Shown here: positions 35,693 through 47,034 of the stretch, piece by piece
How the letters are laid out: every line of letters starts with the position of its first letter
Position numbering within the stretch: position 1 is the first letter of the stretch
NCBI GenBank assembly: GCA_950295325.1
Contig: OX485803.1
Coordinates: 49,181,554-49,245,553 of the forward strand
Source of the DNA: Polytrichum commune
Lineage: Eukaryota > Streptophyta > Polytrichopsida > Polytrichales > Polytrichaceae
DNA length: 64,000 nt
Direction of reading: 5' to 3'
The notes under the pieces: generated by a model
Database searches by the model: none
What the model was told of the DNA's origin: nothing
What the model saw: the letters and a program-made list of their open reading frames with translations, nothing else
Made by a program: the position numbers and the translations under genes

Positions 35693-38523
35693 ATGGCGAG
35701 TGGGAGCTCCGGACGAGCTCTCGCCAAGCTCTGCAATAGCTCTCTCTTCTGCTCATTTTTTGCAAGGAATGTGAGCTCCAGGGCAACAGCAGCGATTAGT
35801 AATGACGTCGCTGGCTCAACAATTTTAACCAAACCATCTGTAGGAAGTATTTTTCAACAAGCTCGAGGTCTGGCGGATGGACCAAGCGCTGGGATGAAAA
35901 ATGCAGATGAAGATGTGCCAAGCATGCCAAGGCTGACGAGCACGGGCACCATGGGGCGTAGGTTCTACAAGAAAGCGCACATGAAGCCCGCGGAGGATGG
36001 ATTGGGGTACTTGGTGTTGCTGGACGATCGAGTCCTCAAAACCCCTGCCAAGAAGCCCTTGAAGGTGCGCAATCCGGCGCTCGCACTCGCCATCGCAGCC
36101 GAGTGGGAATGGCAGGTAAGAATTAGGAATTTCACGCGATATTTAGGGTTAAGTGGTCACATGTTTTTGGTTGTTTTCATGGAGTCTACCATATTTTGGA
36201 GCTTCTGATCGAGTGCTCAAAACCCCTGCCAAGAAGCCCTTGAAGGTGCGCAATTCGGCGCTGGCACTCGCCATAGCGGCCAAGTGGAAATGGTAGGTTC
36301 GAATTAAGCGTTTTGCGAGGCTTAGGGTTTAGTGGCCACATATTTGTTTGTTCTAATCGAATATGCCACAATTTTTGAGCCTCTGGTTCTCAGATTTTGC
36401 GTGGTGCATACGTCTATGGTTGTCTACTAAAATTTTGTAGACAAACTGAGTCAGAGCCACAGTGCCTTAACCCAATAGCTTCTGGTTGAACATCAGCAAG
36501 TTCGATCTTCATTTCATTCTCGTGGATTCGGAAGGATTTGGGGTTTAGTGGCCACATATCTATTTGTTATCATGGAGTCTGCCACATGTTTTGGAGCATC
36601 TGGTTCTCAGAGTGTGTGTGGTGCATGCATCTGTCGTTGAAAGAATGGGCTCTCTTCTAAAATCTTGTGAATGGATCTGAATCATAGCCACAGTGCCCGA
36701 ATCCAATCGCTTCTAATTGATATCAGCAAGTTTGATATTGCTTTCATTCCTGTGGACTTGGAAGGGTTTAGTGGTCGTGGAATTTTCTGAGCTTCTGGTT
36801 CTCACAGTTTGTGGGGTGGAATGTATCTATGGTCAAAGGAATGGACTATCTACTAAAATCTTGTGGATGGATTAGAAACAGAGTCGCAGTGCCTGAATCT
36901 AATCGCTTCTGGTTGAATATAAGCCACTGCGATCTTCAAGATACAGAGGCAAGAGGATAACAGAGGCTGGCTAGATTACACCGGATCTCACCAGCCTCTG
37001 TCATCCACTAAGCTAATGGTGTTTCAAGAGGTGGTCAGCTGTTTGCTTCTATATCTATCTATCTATCTACACACACACACACACACTTTTATTCTGTAGT
37101 ATTTGACTCACAGTGCTTGGCAGGATAGCAGTGGCATTCGGCCATACACAATGCCCATGATGAAGCTTGCAGCCACCTCCATTGATCAGATTCCTCGAGA
37201 CCGACATCGCGTTATCTCAACTTTATTGAAGTATTTCCACACAGATTCTTTATGCCTACGAGCTGAGGATACAGATCCTGTTGCAGGTATCCAATCTGGG
37301 CCACTCTATGCACAAAAACGTGTATTTGAGCTACATATTTCCAATTGGAGGTAATTGTGTCAAAAGTGACCCCATCTAATATGAACTCCTTCAAGTACAT
37401 TTTAAAAATCTATTGAATACCTCAATTTTATTAAACAATTGGGTTTAAATACACATCCTGGGTGCCCTTGGATGCAAATACATACTTAGGATTTTGATCA
37501 TCAATGTCACATATGAGTGTGTTGTTTTTCCCTCCTTGACATGACATAATGTACTAAATAAGGTTCCAAGGCATAAGTATCAAAAATATGATTTCAGACT
37601 CATAGAAATTGTTTATATAGGTTGTGCATTAAGCCCCTTTGTTCTTTTAAGATTTGACAGTGTTCTGTGCCTCCTGACCCTTCCAAATCAATAATGAATG
37701 TGTGCACATGGTTTTGCAGAGAAGCAGTCCAAGGTGTGGAATCCCCTTCTTGACTGGGTAGAAACTGAGATTGGTCACCGGCCTGTAGTGACAACAAGCA
37801 TCTTTGGGACGTCACAACCAGATCATATTATAAAGGCTATGGAAATAACGTTGTATCAATGCGATGATTGGCAACTTGCAGCTATCGATTGGTTGGCGGG
37901 GACAGCTCGGTCTTTAGTTGTGGCACTTGCCATTGCTCGGGGTCGACTTAATATTGAAGAAGCAATTGAGGTTATTCGGCTAGAAGAAAATCATCAGGTA
38001 TTGTAACTACACCTATAATTGTTCTCTTAAGTATCATTTTTTTTTCCTTGATATTTAGATCATCTCAATTGTTGTTGGGTCTTGTTGGTTATTGAAAAAA
38101 GGATTTTGACTCATCTTAGCATGTAGTTTGCATGCACCGTATGCTAGACTTTAAGAATTTTCAAAGTTGTTGATTATAGGTGTGTCCAAAACCAACCTTA
38201 GGTTCTTATGTTCAAATCATGTTCATTTTGGGCAAGCATCTATAGGGGTCACTTTTGGGTAAGGGTCACAAATAGTTGTAGTTACCATATGGATCTGTTG
38301 AGCTCTGTTGCTCCTTCCTCCTCTCATAGAGGTCACTTGTTATTTTGAAATTTGCTAGTGCTTAAAAGGTAAGGAATTACTGAATTCCTGACAAGGCTAT
38401 GTTTGATACCCTGTATTTCTGTAGGTGGAGGAATGGGGTTATGTTGAAGGTGGCCATGACATTGATGAGGCCGACATTCGTGTAAAAATTTCTGCTTGCT
38501 CTGTTTTCTTGAGACTTCTGTGA
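35693..38523 (+). CDS. ATP12: ATP12, mitochondrial F1-ATPase assembly chaperone
   Basis: Exons are 35,693-36,115, 37,124-37,286, 37,720-37,997 and 38,425-38,523. Phases agree and the product is 320 aa, close to the known plant protein. ATP12 binds free F1 alpha subunit in the mitochondrial matrix until it joins beta. The first 60 residues are rich in Ser, Arg and Ala with almost no acids, as expected for a mitochondrial presequence. The family core starts at RRFYKKAHMKP and continues with YLVLLDDRVLKTPAKKPL. The C-terminal half has CDDWQLAAIDWLAGTARSL and VEEWGYVEGGHDIDEADI, both typical. The chosen Met is the first in frame. The end of exon 1 has been tandemly copied into intron 1. Confidence 0.95.
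36026..36900 (+). repeat. Tandem duplications spanning the end of ATP12 exon 1 and intron 1
   Basis: A unit of about 181 bp covering the last 90 bp of exon 1, its splice donor and the intron start (36,026-36,206) is repeated at 36,207-36,387. In the copy the donor CAGGTAAGA has become TAGGTTCGA, which adds a stop and destroys the splice site. Two or three further partial units lacking the exon part follow. The phrase GGTTCTCA recurs near 36,384, 36,603 and 36,797, and GGGTTTAGTGGYC near 36,326, 36,541 and 36,768. Confidence 0.85.
37048..37086. repeat. (TATC)n then (AC)n microsatellite
   Basis: A TATC run passes straight into an AC run just upstream of ATP12 exon 2, within intron 1. Confidence 0.9.
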
Positions 38524-39710
38524 GCAACTGTTAGGATAAAGGTGAACACTGGGCAAACTATCTCCTGCTTCATACCACATTGAAATAGTTGTGGCCAGGA
38601 AGCAGGTTGTTGGATACAGGTTCCAAGGCATACCCCTTCACCTATTTAGGTGTCCAAGATAAACCTGTTTCCACTAAGCACACATGCAAGGGTTTCAACT
38701 GTAGTTCCCAGGGCTGTTTTGGAACCTGGGGTTCTGTAGGTTGAATCATACTTGTCTCGAATCTGGGGTACAGAAATTGAAGGCATTGATGGATCCAGGA
38801 CTTAGAGGTGATATTATTGCACAGATTGTAGTCAATCAGAGGAATGAGAGATGAATACGGCATATGTCATTCAAACAGAGTAGATGAATATGGCACAAGG
38901 AGGCCATGGAAAGTAGCATTCATGTCAGTAAAGAGTTTTTCTTTGCACTTTGAAACGGTTCAGAATGTCTACATCCTTCAGATCTTTGTCTGGTGAGGTC
39001 TGAGAATTGTCATCACCGATAGATTTGCCATCCTCTGCTGCATTTGTTTCTGATAAAAGCTCCTAAAGAACATGTAATGCAAAGGTCGTGATGTCTCGCA
39101 GTAAATACTGGATATTGGACTGCAATTTGTGACAGTTAACGAACCTGTGCATGTGCAATAAAAGCGTCTGTCCTCCTTCAGAGACACGATTCCTGATAAA
39201 ATTGTCTAAAATAAACCAACGAATTTGTCCAGTTGTAAATCAAGTGATATACCATCATACAAGGTGATGATGTAAAAGAGGAGACTTTTATTTCCAAGCA
39301 ATTTTCCTATATTCTTGGAAGAGGAACCAAGGATGCATCTCAAGCTACATATTGAGACAATGTCATGTTGAACAGAATGTCATTACAAAATGTTCAAATT
39401 GCCCATTAGCAAACCCCACGTAATGGGTGCTATAGCTTCCCAAATGAACCCAAGGGCAAAGGGAGGCCATCATCAAAGATACACTCTCCAACTCAAGTTC
39501 TTCATAAAGGGGCATCAAACCTTGAGGTATACCGCATAGCTCTAAAGGCATTGAGCTTGGCCACACCACCAAAATTGATGCAGCTCATGTTCCGCAGCAT
39601 GATTGGGGCAAATGAGAGAATTAGGATTAATAGGCACACTAATCTTACCCCGCCAATAATTGACAGCATTAGCCCTATGCTGAGGGACCAAAGAAAATTA
39701 CTCTTTTATC
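38524..39710. other. ATP12 3' region and intergenic
   Basis: No further gene is recognised. Short minus-strand frames of 60-85 codons are present but match nothing that I know. Confidence 0.5.
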
Positions 39711-39718
39711 ATGTGGAC

Positions 39719-40848
39719 CAGGGCATAAAATTGACACCCTGGGGGGTGTATTTTGCTTCCTAGAGTGTCCTAGGACACCCAAATCTCAAACAGGGTGTCC
39801 CCGAGGACACCCAAAAATCCTACAAGGGTGTCCTTTTTACACCCAAAAAAAATTCAGGGTGTCCCCTGTACTTGTAGGGCCTATCAGCGTATATGTTTGA
39901 CAAAGTTTTTGCAAGTTTTTCTTTTTTGACACGCAAAAACTTGCACAAAAAAAAAATGCACGTCAATTGACACGCACATTCTAGAAATTGACACGTACTG
40001 TGACTTGTGAAGAAAAAAATCACACGTTTGATGAGTTTGGTGGTGATGGTACCCTCCATGGGTGCAAGGTGATTGCACAGGCCTATGTGGTTAAGGTGAT
40101 AGAATCATTGCAGCAACGATTTCCTGATTTGAAGCTCTTCAATGCAGCTAAGCTATTTAGCCCTATCTATTTTTCATCAGACTTGACACTTCTTCATCGA
40201 AATGCTCGTTTATGGCTTCAGAGTTTCATTGACCACTTCTGCACTAATGGAGGGAATCTTTTTGATGAGCGTGGTTTAAGATCAGAGCTTCGAGGTTTTT
40301 GGATACACTTCATGTTTCATGTGGTGGTCTTAAAATGCACCAAGCTTGGATGGTTTATTCTTCCAATTTGGACTATGTTGGAAGATATCCTCATATGACA
40401 AAGTTGTGGCAAGCTGTTCTTGTAATTCCTGCTAGTACAGCTTCTTGTGAGAGAGGATTTTCTACTCAAAATCATATTAAATCTACTTTACGGTGTAGTT
40501 TGGTATTAGAGACTTTGGAAGCACAAATGAGAGTTGCCATGGCAAAAATCCCCATAGAGGCCATTGACTTTGAACAAGTATGGGTAAAGTGGTGTGCTAT
40601 GAAAGGCCGCCGCTTGTAGGTTTGATTTGCATTGCAAGTTATGATATGTAGTGATTTTTTTTATTTTTAATTGAAAATTTGAAATGATATTATATATATT
40701 TCAAAATTGTACCTATTTTGACAAAAAAAAAATTTAAGAGAAATTTATGAGGACACCCAAAAATTGGAGCAGGATGTCCTTGGGACACCCAAAATTTGGG
40801 ACAGGGTGTCCCCTGGAAATTTGGCTAGGGTGTCAAATTTATGGCCTG
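39719..40848 (+). mobile_element. hAT-family element, 1,130 bp, with perfect 8-bp target duplication
   Basis: ATGTGGAC stands on both sides (39,711-39,718 and 40,849-40,856), the 8-bp duplication expected of hAT elements. The ends are CAGGGCATAAAATTGACACC on the left and, as reverse complement, CAGGCCATAAATTTGACACC on the right. About 150 bp at each end are filled with alternating GGGTGTCC and GGACACCC motifs, which resemble hAT subterminal transposase-binding repeats. The interior keeps only the 3' part of a transposase, so the element is a deletion derivative. Confidence 0.95.
39988..40619 (+). pseudogene. hAT transposase, C-terminal part only, frameshifted
   Basis: The first frame carries a segment with VIESLQQRFPDLKLFNAAKL. 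After a frame change between about 40,300 and 40,380, the second frame carries LWQAVLVIPASTASCERGFS and MRVAMAKIPIEAIDF, ending at a stop at 40,619. The SxxxCERxFS block belongs to the hAT C-terminal dimerisation domain (Dimer_Tnp_hAT). The BED finger and most of the catalytic domain are missing. Confidence 0.9.
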
Positions 40849-40856
40849 ATGTGGAC

Positions 40857-42131
40857 CCAAGAGAGGGTTGTGTCAGCCAGAATACCATAAAGGGCCCACT
40901 ATTGTCTTGGCTAGTGTCGGAATGTAGTTTCCATGTGGGAGTCAAGTGGTCTCCACTAATATAGAAGGATGCATGGCAGAATTTGTGAGGGAAATAAATG
41001 TATTTTCCAGAATAAAGAGGCAGTAGTACCCCACTTTTTGTCATCACTCTTCTGCGGAACCTTCTTGTTAGGTAAGAATTGCCCTCGCTTAGTGGGAGTT
41101 TGCTTTCTAGAGGAGCCAAGAGAATTTGCCAACTCTGGAACTCATTAGAAAGGAGGCTAAAACTTGACCTGCAGCGAAGGAAATACTACTCCCAGCACCA
41201 AAATCAAAACTGAGCTAATGGTTTGCACCCCTTTGTGATGAAGCATTGCTATTCTATCTTGATGGAGATGCCAAGCATTGCACTACAAAATTGTGTGTCC
41301 CACTAAAAGCTCCTCGAGAACATGTCTAAGATAGAGAGAGGATACAGCTGCAGTGGCTTTCCAGTGTGGAATAGCTCTATCCTAGATAGTAGAGATGTGA
41401 GTGGCTCTACGTCCATGCACCAAGAATCTATTGATGTTAAGCCTCAATTTATACTGCAATTAGGCTTTTGGATAGTTACTTGGCTTTGTTCTACATAACA
41501 CTTCGAATTAGATATATAGGCTGAAAAGCATACATGCCCCACTTATGAGAAAGATGAGAACCTCATGGGGATCAACAAGTCCAAGAGACAAAGTTCTGGG
41601 CTGGGCTGGGCTGGGCTGGGCTGAGTTTCATCATTCCAGAAGATCCTAAGTACATCTCAATTTTCCATTTTCTGTTCCGACATAAAAGTACAATCATCAT
41701 GTAACAATTCTTAATGCTCCAACAGGATCACGATTCCAATCTTCAAGTCAACACAACTCTCTGGGCTTCATAATTTTCCACATTACAAACCAGTTGCCAA
41801 ATTTGCAAATTGGAAAAAGCCTCGGAAATTAGAAAAATGGACACCTTGTTTCAATTGATTACATGTACAGCCCAGGTACTAAATTGACCAGAAAAGAGGC
41901 CCATGACAACTCAACCTTGCAAACCTTTTACCACAATATGCAGTAATTGAGACCACATTGCATACTTTGACAGTAGGTTGCCAGCTCCCTGCTAATATAG
42001 TTACATTTTCATCACATTGAGGGTCTAGAATGTAGCAGAGCTGACGCTACATTTGCAGACACTACAGTTAGTGCCACATTTTGCGAATATTGCGGTTAAG
42101 GACCATAGGTGGCCAACTAAAAGACGATATC
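40857..42131. other. Intergenic and 3' flank of the PHR2-like gene
   Basis: No gene is recognised. A pentamer run (TGGGC, five copies, about 41,597-41,621) is present. The last 130 bp probably include the 3' untranslated region of the PHR2-like gene on the minus strand. Confidence 0.5.
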
Positions 42132-45100
42132 TTACACAGCAGCTAGAGAACCAACGCAAGCAGTGGCTGGAGCATCAGCATTCTTCTTTCCGGTGCCATA
42201 TTTCTTGGTGATAAACCTGATAAAACACATTGCTTCACTGTGAGGGCACAGAAAACGCAGTGCACTCTTTGAACCACCATGCTATGCTTGTTAGTGTAGT
42301 AAACTGCTACTACAATGCGAATTTTTGAAAATTTGAATAATAGCCTCAGAGCCGAATGCAAATGACTAGAAGTTAGGAATATCAAAAAGGCAAGTGAGCA
42401 CAGGCATAGAGCAGAAGTTCTGAACCTGAAGAAATCACGCCATAATAGCTCAAAGACAAGCCAATTCAGTCCATTGTCATCCCCTGAAGCTCCTGACGAC
42501 TTCACTGCCATTACTCCAGCACTGCACCACAGATGCAATTCCCAGCCTGATGTTATTATTCCAATCTAACAAAGGGAAAACTTTAAAAGAAAATCTAGTG
42601 CATCATTGGATGTGAACTATTGATCTTGAGGAATGCCTGCAATAGCAGTAAAAGGTATTGATTTGTATCTCATCACTAAGGTATTGTAATGTTGATTAGA
42701 CAGGGACACACATGCCCTTGACATGTTGATGGTAAACTGGCAATTAAGCAACCCTAATTAAGAGAGCAAGGCTCCTATGTATAGAGATAAACCTGGGGCT
42801 ATTTTTCTTCAGATCCTCGAACATGCGTCGTGGGGAGAGACAGCCCATGGCTAACCAAGGGGAAATCTTGCAGGAGAAATTAGCTCCATACAAGCTATCA
42901 CCACCTGCCTCGGAATTACTGCCACTAGCTTTGGTCTTGCTAGCAGCTTGGCTTGGCACATCTAATGCAAACCTTTGTAATCTTTTCAACGCTTCTTCTT
43001 CACCTCCCACCAGCCCTGCTCCTCCTGCTGTCTGCCTGTCCTGCTACAGCCAAACAACAGATTGAAATGCAATTCACAGTTATAGGACACAAGTGTCAAT
43101 CTAACGTGTTGAACAAAATAATACAAGACAAACTAAACTATCTACTGATTGACTGCAATTAATTAGTGGAGCATTACAAGGATTACAGAGTTTCATAAGC
43201 AATGAGAACAATGAGGTCGTCAGGAACTGCAATCAGGATTTTAACAGCAGATCTCCAAGAATCAGCGCTGTGTAAGTATGTATGAATTGGAGATATAACC
43301 AACCTTCCGCAAAGCTGCAGCAGGATTCAAACCGAGTTCCTGGAGGGAAGGAATGTTGCCAGGCTTGAGGTTTCCGGATGCTGGGAGACCCTTGAGCTGT
43401 TGGGGTGCTTCAAGTGTATCCCTCACAGCAACATTCTGAACCTTCTCCCGAAATCCACCATAATTGGATGGCATTTCATTTAACTTGAAGGGCAAGTCAT
43501 CAATATGGAACAAGGTGCTACCCCAGAAATATTTTGTCTCAACTCCTTGTTCTTGCAAGGAAGCTGCCACTTTCTCCTCAGCCTGCAGAGGCACAAAAAT
43601 CTTGTCATTTAGTATCATCTCAGAATCATACAAGTGTATATACCCCTTGCACACAAGTATGTCAAGTAATTATTCAGTTTGCAACTACCTTCCAATGGTA
43701 ACATGTCTGAAAACCTTCTCACAATGATTATTGAAAGGTTGGAAGGTGGTAGTGTAGCACGTCCTATTGACCCTTCAGTACTCTTGGAAACTATGTCAGT
43801 CCTCAATCACACATTCCATTTAAAATATCTATGCTTAGGCCATAATCTAACTCATCCATTCACTGCCAAGCCCAGATCACTGTCAGGTTGGACATTGTAC
43901 AACTTTCTCCAGTCATTTTAATTCCTGTAACTGACACAACTCGTCCCTCATACCAATACTTATGCTTTCAATGAGCTCATAAGAAGTCAATACTCTACAA
44001 CACGTATTCGATAGTAGTAGCCAGATAAGTTTCACTCCTTTTCGAGCACTCCACCAACCCCCAAATCCATAAATGCCCTCAGAAAACCAATTCGCCTAAT
44101 CTCAATCATATCATATTTAAGTACCACTCGGGATATGCTTGAGCCACAGAGTGACAAACCTAACCATCTCACATTCCTAGTTGATGATGTGCATTTTTTA
44201 AGACAGTTACTGACACAACTTTATTTGATATATTGCTCCTGACAATATCACGATGGACTATTCAGGACCTTCCAGGTTGTTGGCAGTCTAACCATTTTTA
44301 TATATCTGCTTCACATGAAAGTGAGGCACATTCAGCTAATAATGGAGTTTATGCCCTAACCTGGAAAGGTCCTCTGTTAAGAGTATTCCATGACCTTTTA
44401 ACAGCAATACCCTTATGGGAAACCCAAGGTGAATATGAGTTGCTAGAAATTGCAACAAAATCTCCCTCCTGCAATAAAAGAAATTTCATTCCAATCATAG
44501 TCAAAAGCTGACAAAACCAGTGGACAAACATCTAGAGGTATTTTGGAATCATTGTTATACACACTCCCACAAGACCATTACACCATAACATTCTCAAAAT
44601 TCATCTATCGTGAGAGAGGAAGAAGGATACCTGAAGCTCTTCATGGGTGACTTCCTGATGAAGATAGAGAGCATCAGCACCTGAGCTCTTAGCCAGGTCC
44701 ACGAGTATTTCTTCTGGCTTTCCAATCCTAACAATCAAATCTGAGCCCCTCTCCCTCAAACTGGTTCGTAAATTTGCAACACATTCCAGGAGGAATTTTG
44801 CCCGATAGGGGCCTGTTTTATCAAAACCTGAAGATGACTTTCCATAGTCTCTGGGATCAAAGCAGTATACAGGGAGGACAGACAAAGAATCTCTACTAGC
44901 TGACACCAGTGCCTCATTGTCGTGCACACGGAGATCATTCCTAAACCATACAATTGAAGCCCTCCTAAGACCAGCAGCATTTGCTGGGTCCTTGAAGTCA
45001 GGACCACGAAGTCGCTCATATTCGGGAAAAGCAGAGACATGATTTGAGAACTTCTTTGAAACAGTAATTGGAGTAGCTACAGGAATGTCAAGAGCAACCT

Positions 45101-46663
45101 GCAAACAGGAAAACCTTTGTTAATTTCTGCAAATGTCATGGTTCCTTGGCTTTGGAAACAATACTAGAAAGCATAAAAACCTCTCCCCTGTCATATGAAA
45201 GTCCTTCTTGCAGTAAGTGATGCATCATTTTAAAAAAGAACTACACAAACTCAGCACTAACCTGCACTTTAGATGAGGCCATCACTGGCATTGGACTATG
45301 GCTTTTCTTCTGGGAAGGAACAGCAGGACCCTGCACACTCCGGTGAGATGCCTGTGGCATCACATTGTTCTGGGTAAGAACAAGGCTAGAGGAGAGTACG
45401 GAGCCAAGGGCAAGAGAGATAGAAGCAGTCGAATGCAGGGAATTGCCAAAATACCCTACAGCATGATACACAGAACAACAGCATCGTGAGTGTCAGTTTG
45501 CGAAACAATGATGTTTTGTCAAACGCAAATTACACATAGTCCCGTATAAATTTTACAGTGGCGTTAATCTTGATAAGTCACGTTAATACACAATAATTGA
45601 AGATTGTGCACTGCAATGTCACTGCACAATGAACTAACCTAAAAAATGAGTGAGGGTTTAAGATGAAAATTTTGAGCGGAAATTCCTAAAAGCTCCTCCT
45701 TTCACAATATTGCCCTCGTGCAACTCAATCACACAAGCACGGAGAACATATGCAGACTACATTACTGACTTAGAAATCTATATCCAGCTCAGTTAGCTAG
45801 ACATTTCCTTCATCTCTATCAACCATGATTGATAGGTGTGAAGACACATATGAAGATTACTACATGTGAAATTGTGATAAATACCATGAAACTACAATTA
45901 GGATTTACATGTAAAGGATAAAGGTAATCATTACAAAGACAAACAACAAAATAGGACACCCGGACGGATTACCACATTCCCGTGACCAAGATTTTATCTT
46001 TCTCTAATTGAAAGTATTGACGAATGCACTGACACAGAATAGCAGAACAAGTTTTCGGAAATTCCGAAGAAGAATGTCGCTGCTTTCAGAGCCTCGAAAC
46101 CACGAAACGACACAACACTAAAAACCCGTAACGAGTGGCATGAACTCATCAACACCAGAGACAATGCAAAAGATGACCATACTCCAGGAACAAAGCAAAG
46201 GGAAGCCAATTAAGCGGTGGAGAGAGCACCCCGCAACGTTGCCAACATTTAAGCAAGGGGGGGAAAAAAATAGGAAAAAAAAGCCACAATAAAAGCAACG
46301 CGCGCGTGGCTGAAAGACCACTACACCCTGGGGCATTGTGCCACCGCTATCCGAACGAACGAACAAATGAACGAAAGGAGTGATCGCAGCAGAGACTGGA
46401 AAACAAAACTGCGCGATAAAAATTGGCAAATGAATGAATGCGAGGGTGGCGGTACCCTGCTGCTGTGGATGGCAGGAAGTGGTGGCAGGAGGCTCGTCGT
46501 GCAATTCGGGCTCCTCGGAGACGGCATCATCCTGCTGCTGCGCGGAGGAATGGGAATTGAAATTGGCAGGCTGCAGGGGGCGGGCGAGGGCAAGGGCGCG
46601 GTGTACATTGTGGTCCGTGATGAGGTCGAGGTCGAGGAAACCCTCGCCATAGGAGGTCGCCAT
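42132..46663 (-). CDS. PHR2: PHR2-like protein of the photolyase/cryptochrome family
   Basis: Seven exons on the minus strand: 46,663-46,456, 45,455-45,262, 45,098-44,631, 43,582-43,304, 43,043-42,793, 42,521-42,426 and 42,216-42,132. All phases agree and total 526 aa. The order of motifs matches plant PHR2: IVWFRNDLRVHDNEAL and LPVYCFDPRDYGKSSSGFDK in the N-terminal alpha/beta domain, KYFWGSTLFHIDDLP, then YGANFSCKISPWLAMGCLSP and NWLVFELLWRDFFRF in a short flavin-domain segment. The C-terminus ends soon after, so most of a full photolyase FAD domain is absent, as in known PHR2. The N-terminus is longer than in Arabidopsis and Gln/Ser-rich. The start of exon 5 could shift slightly, because several in-phase AG sites exist there. 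Biochemical function of PHR2 is unsettled. Confidence 0.93.
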
Positions 46664-47034
46664 GGCTGCGACGCAGAAGAGCAACAAATGAGCAGCAAAA
46701 GCAAGCAAGAAGGCAAAGCCAACTCGTTCGACGAAGAGGAGAATGGGAATGAGGCTGGGGCCAGCCTCCGAAGGAAGGGATGGATGACACATGTGAACAT
46801 ACAGCGTTCCCACGTTCCCCTTGACCAACAATGTGGAATCCCATCTTTTTATCACCAAACAACAATGAACCCGCCCCTTTCTAAAAGAACATTCCTAAGT
46901 TAAAGCATGCCTCCATGTGTTCTCATGCCTAACTTATGTGGACCTTTCCCATCTGCGGTCATTGCACCATGGGTTCTTTTGCACTCCGAGAACATGCACT
47001 TTTAGTTGTTTTTGGGGAAAGTTTATGTTGCACG
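46664..47034 (-). promoter_or_regulatory. Upstream region of the PHR2-like gene
   Basis: This is the presumed promoter and 5' leader read on the minus strand. No specific element is called. A 246-codon minus-strand frame crosses it, but only its middle part, from the ATG at 46,663, is coding. Confidence 0.4.

Noticed and set aside
46118-46858. A 246-codon minus-strand frame
   Set aside because: It is the PHR2-like exon 1 extended into upstream DNA and intron 1. A GT donor at 46,455 joins exon 2 in phase, and the conserved start is the Met at 46,663.
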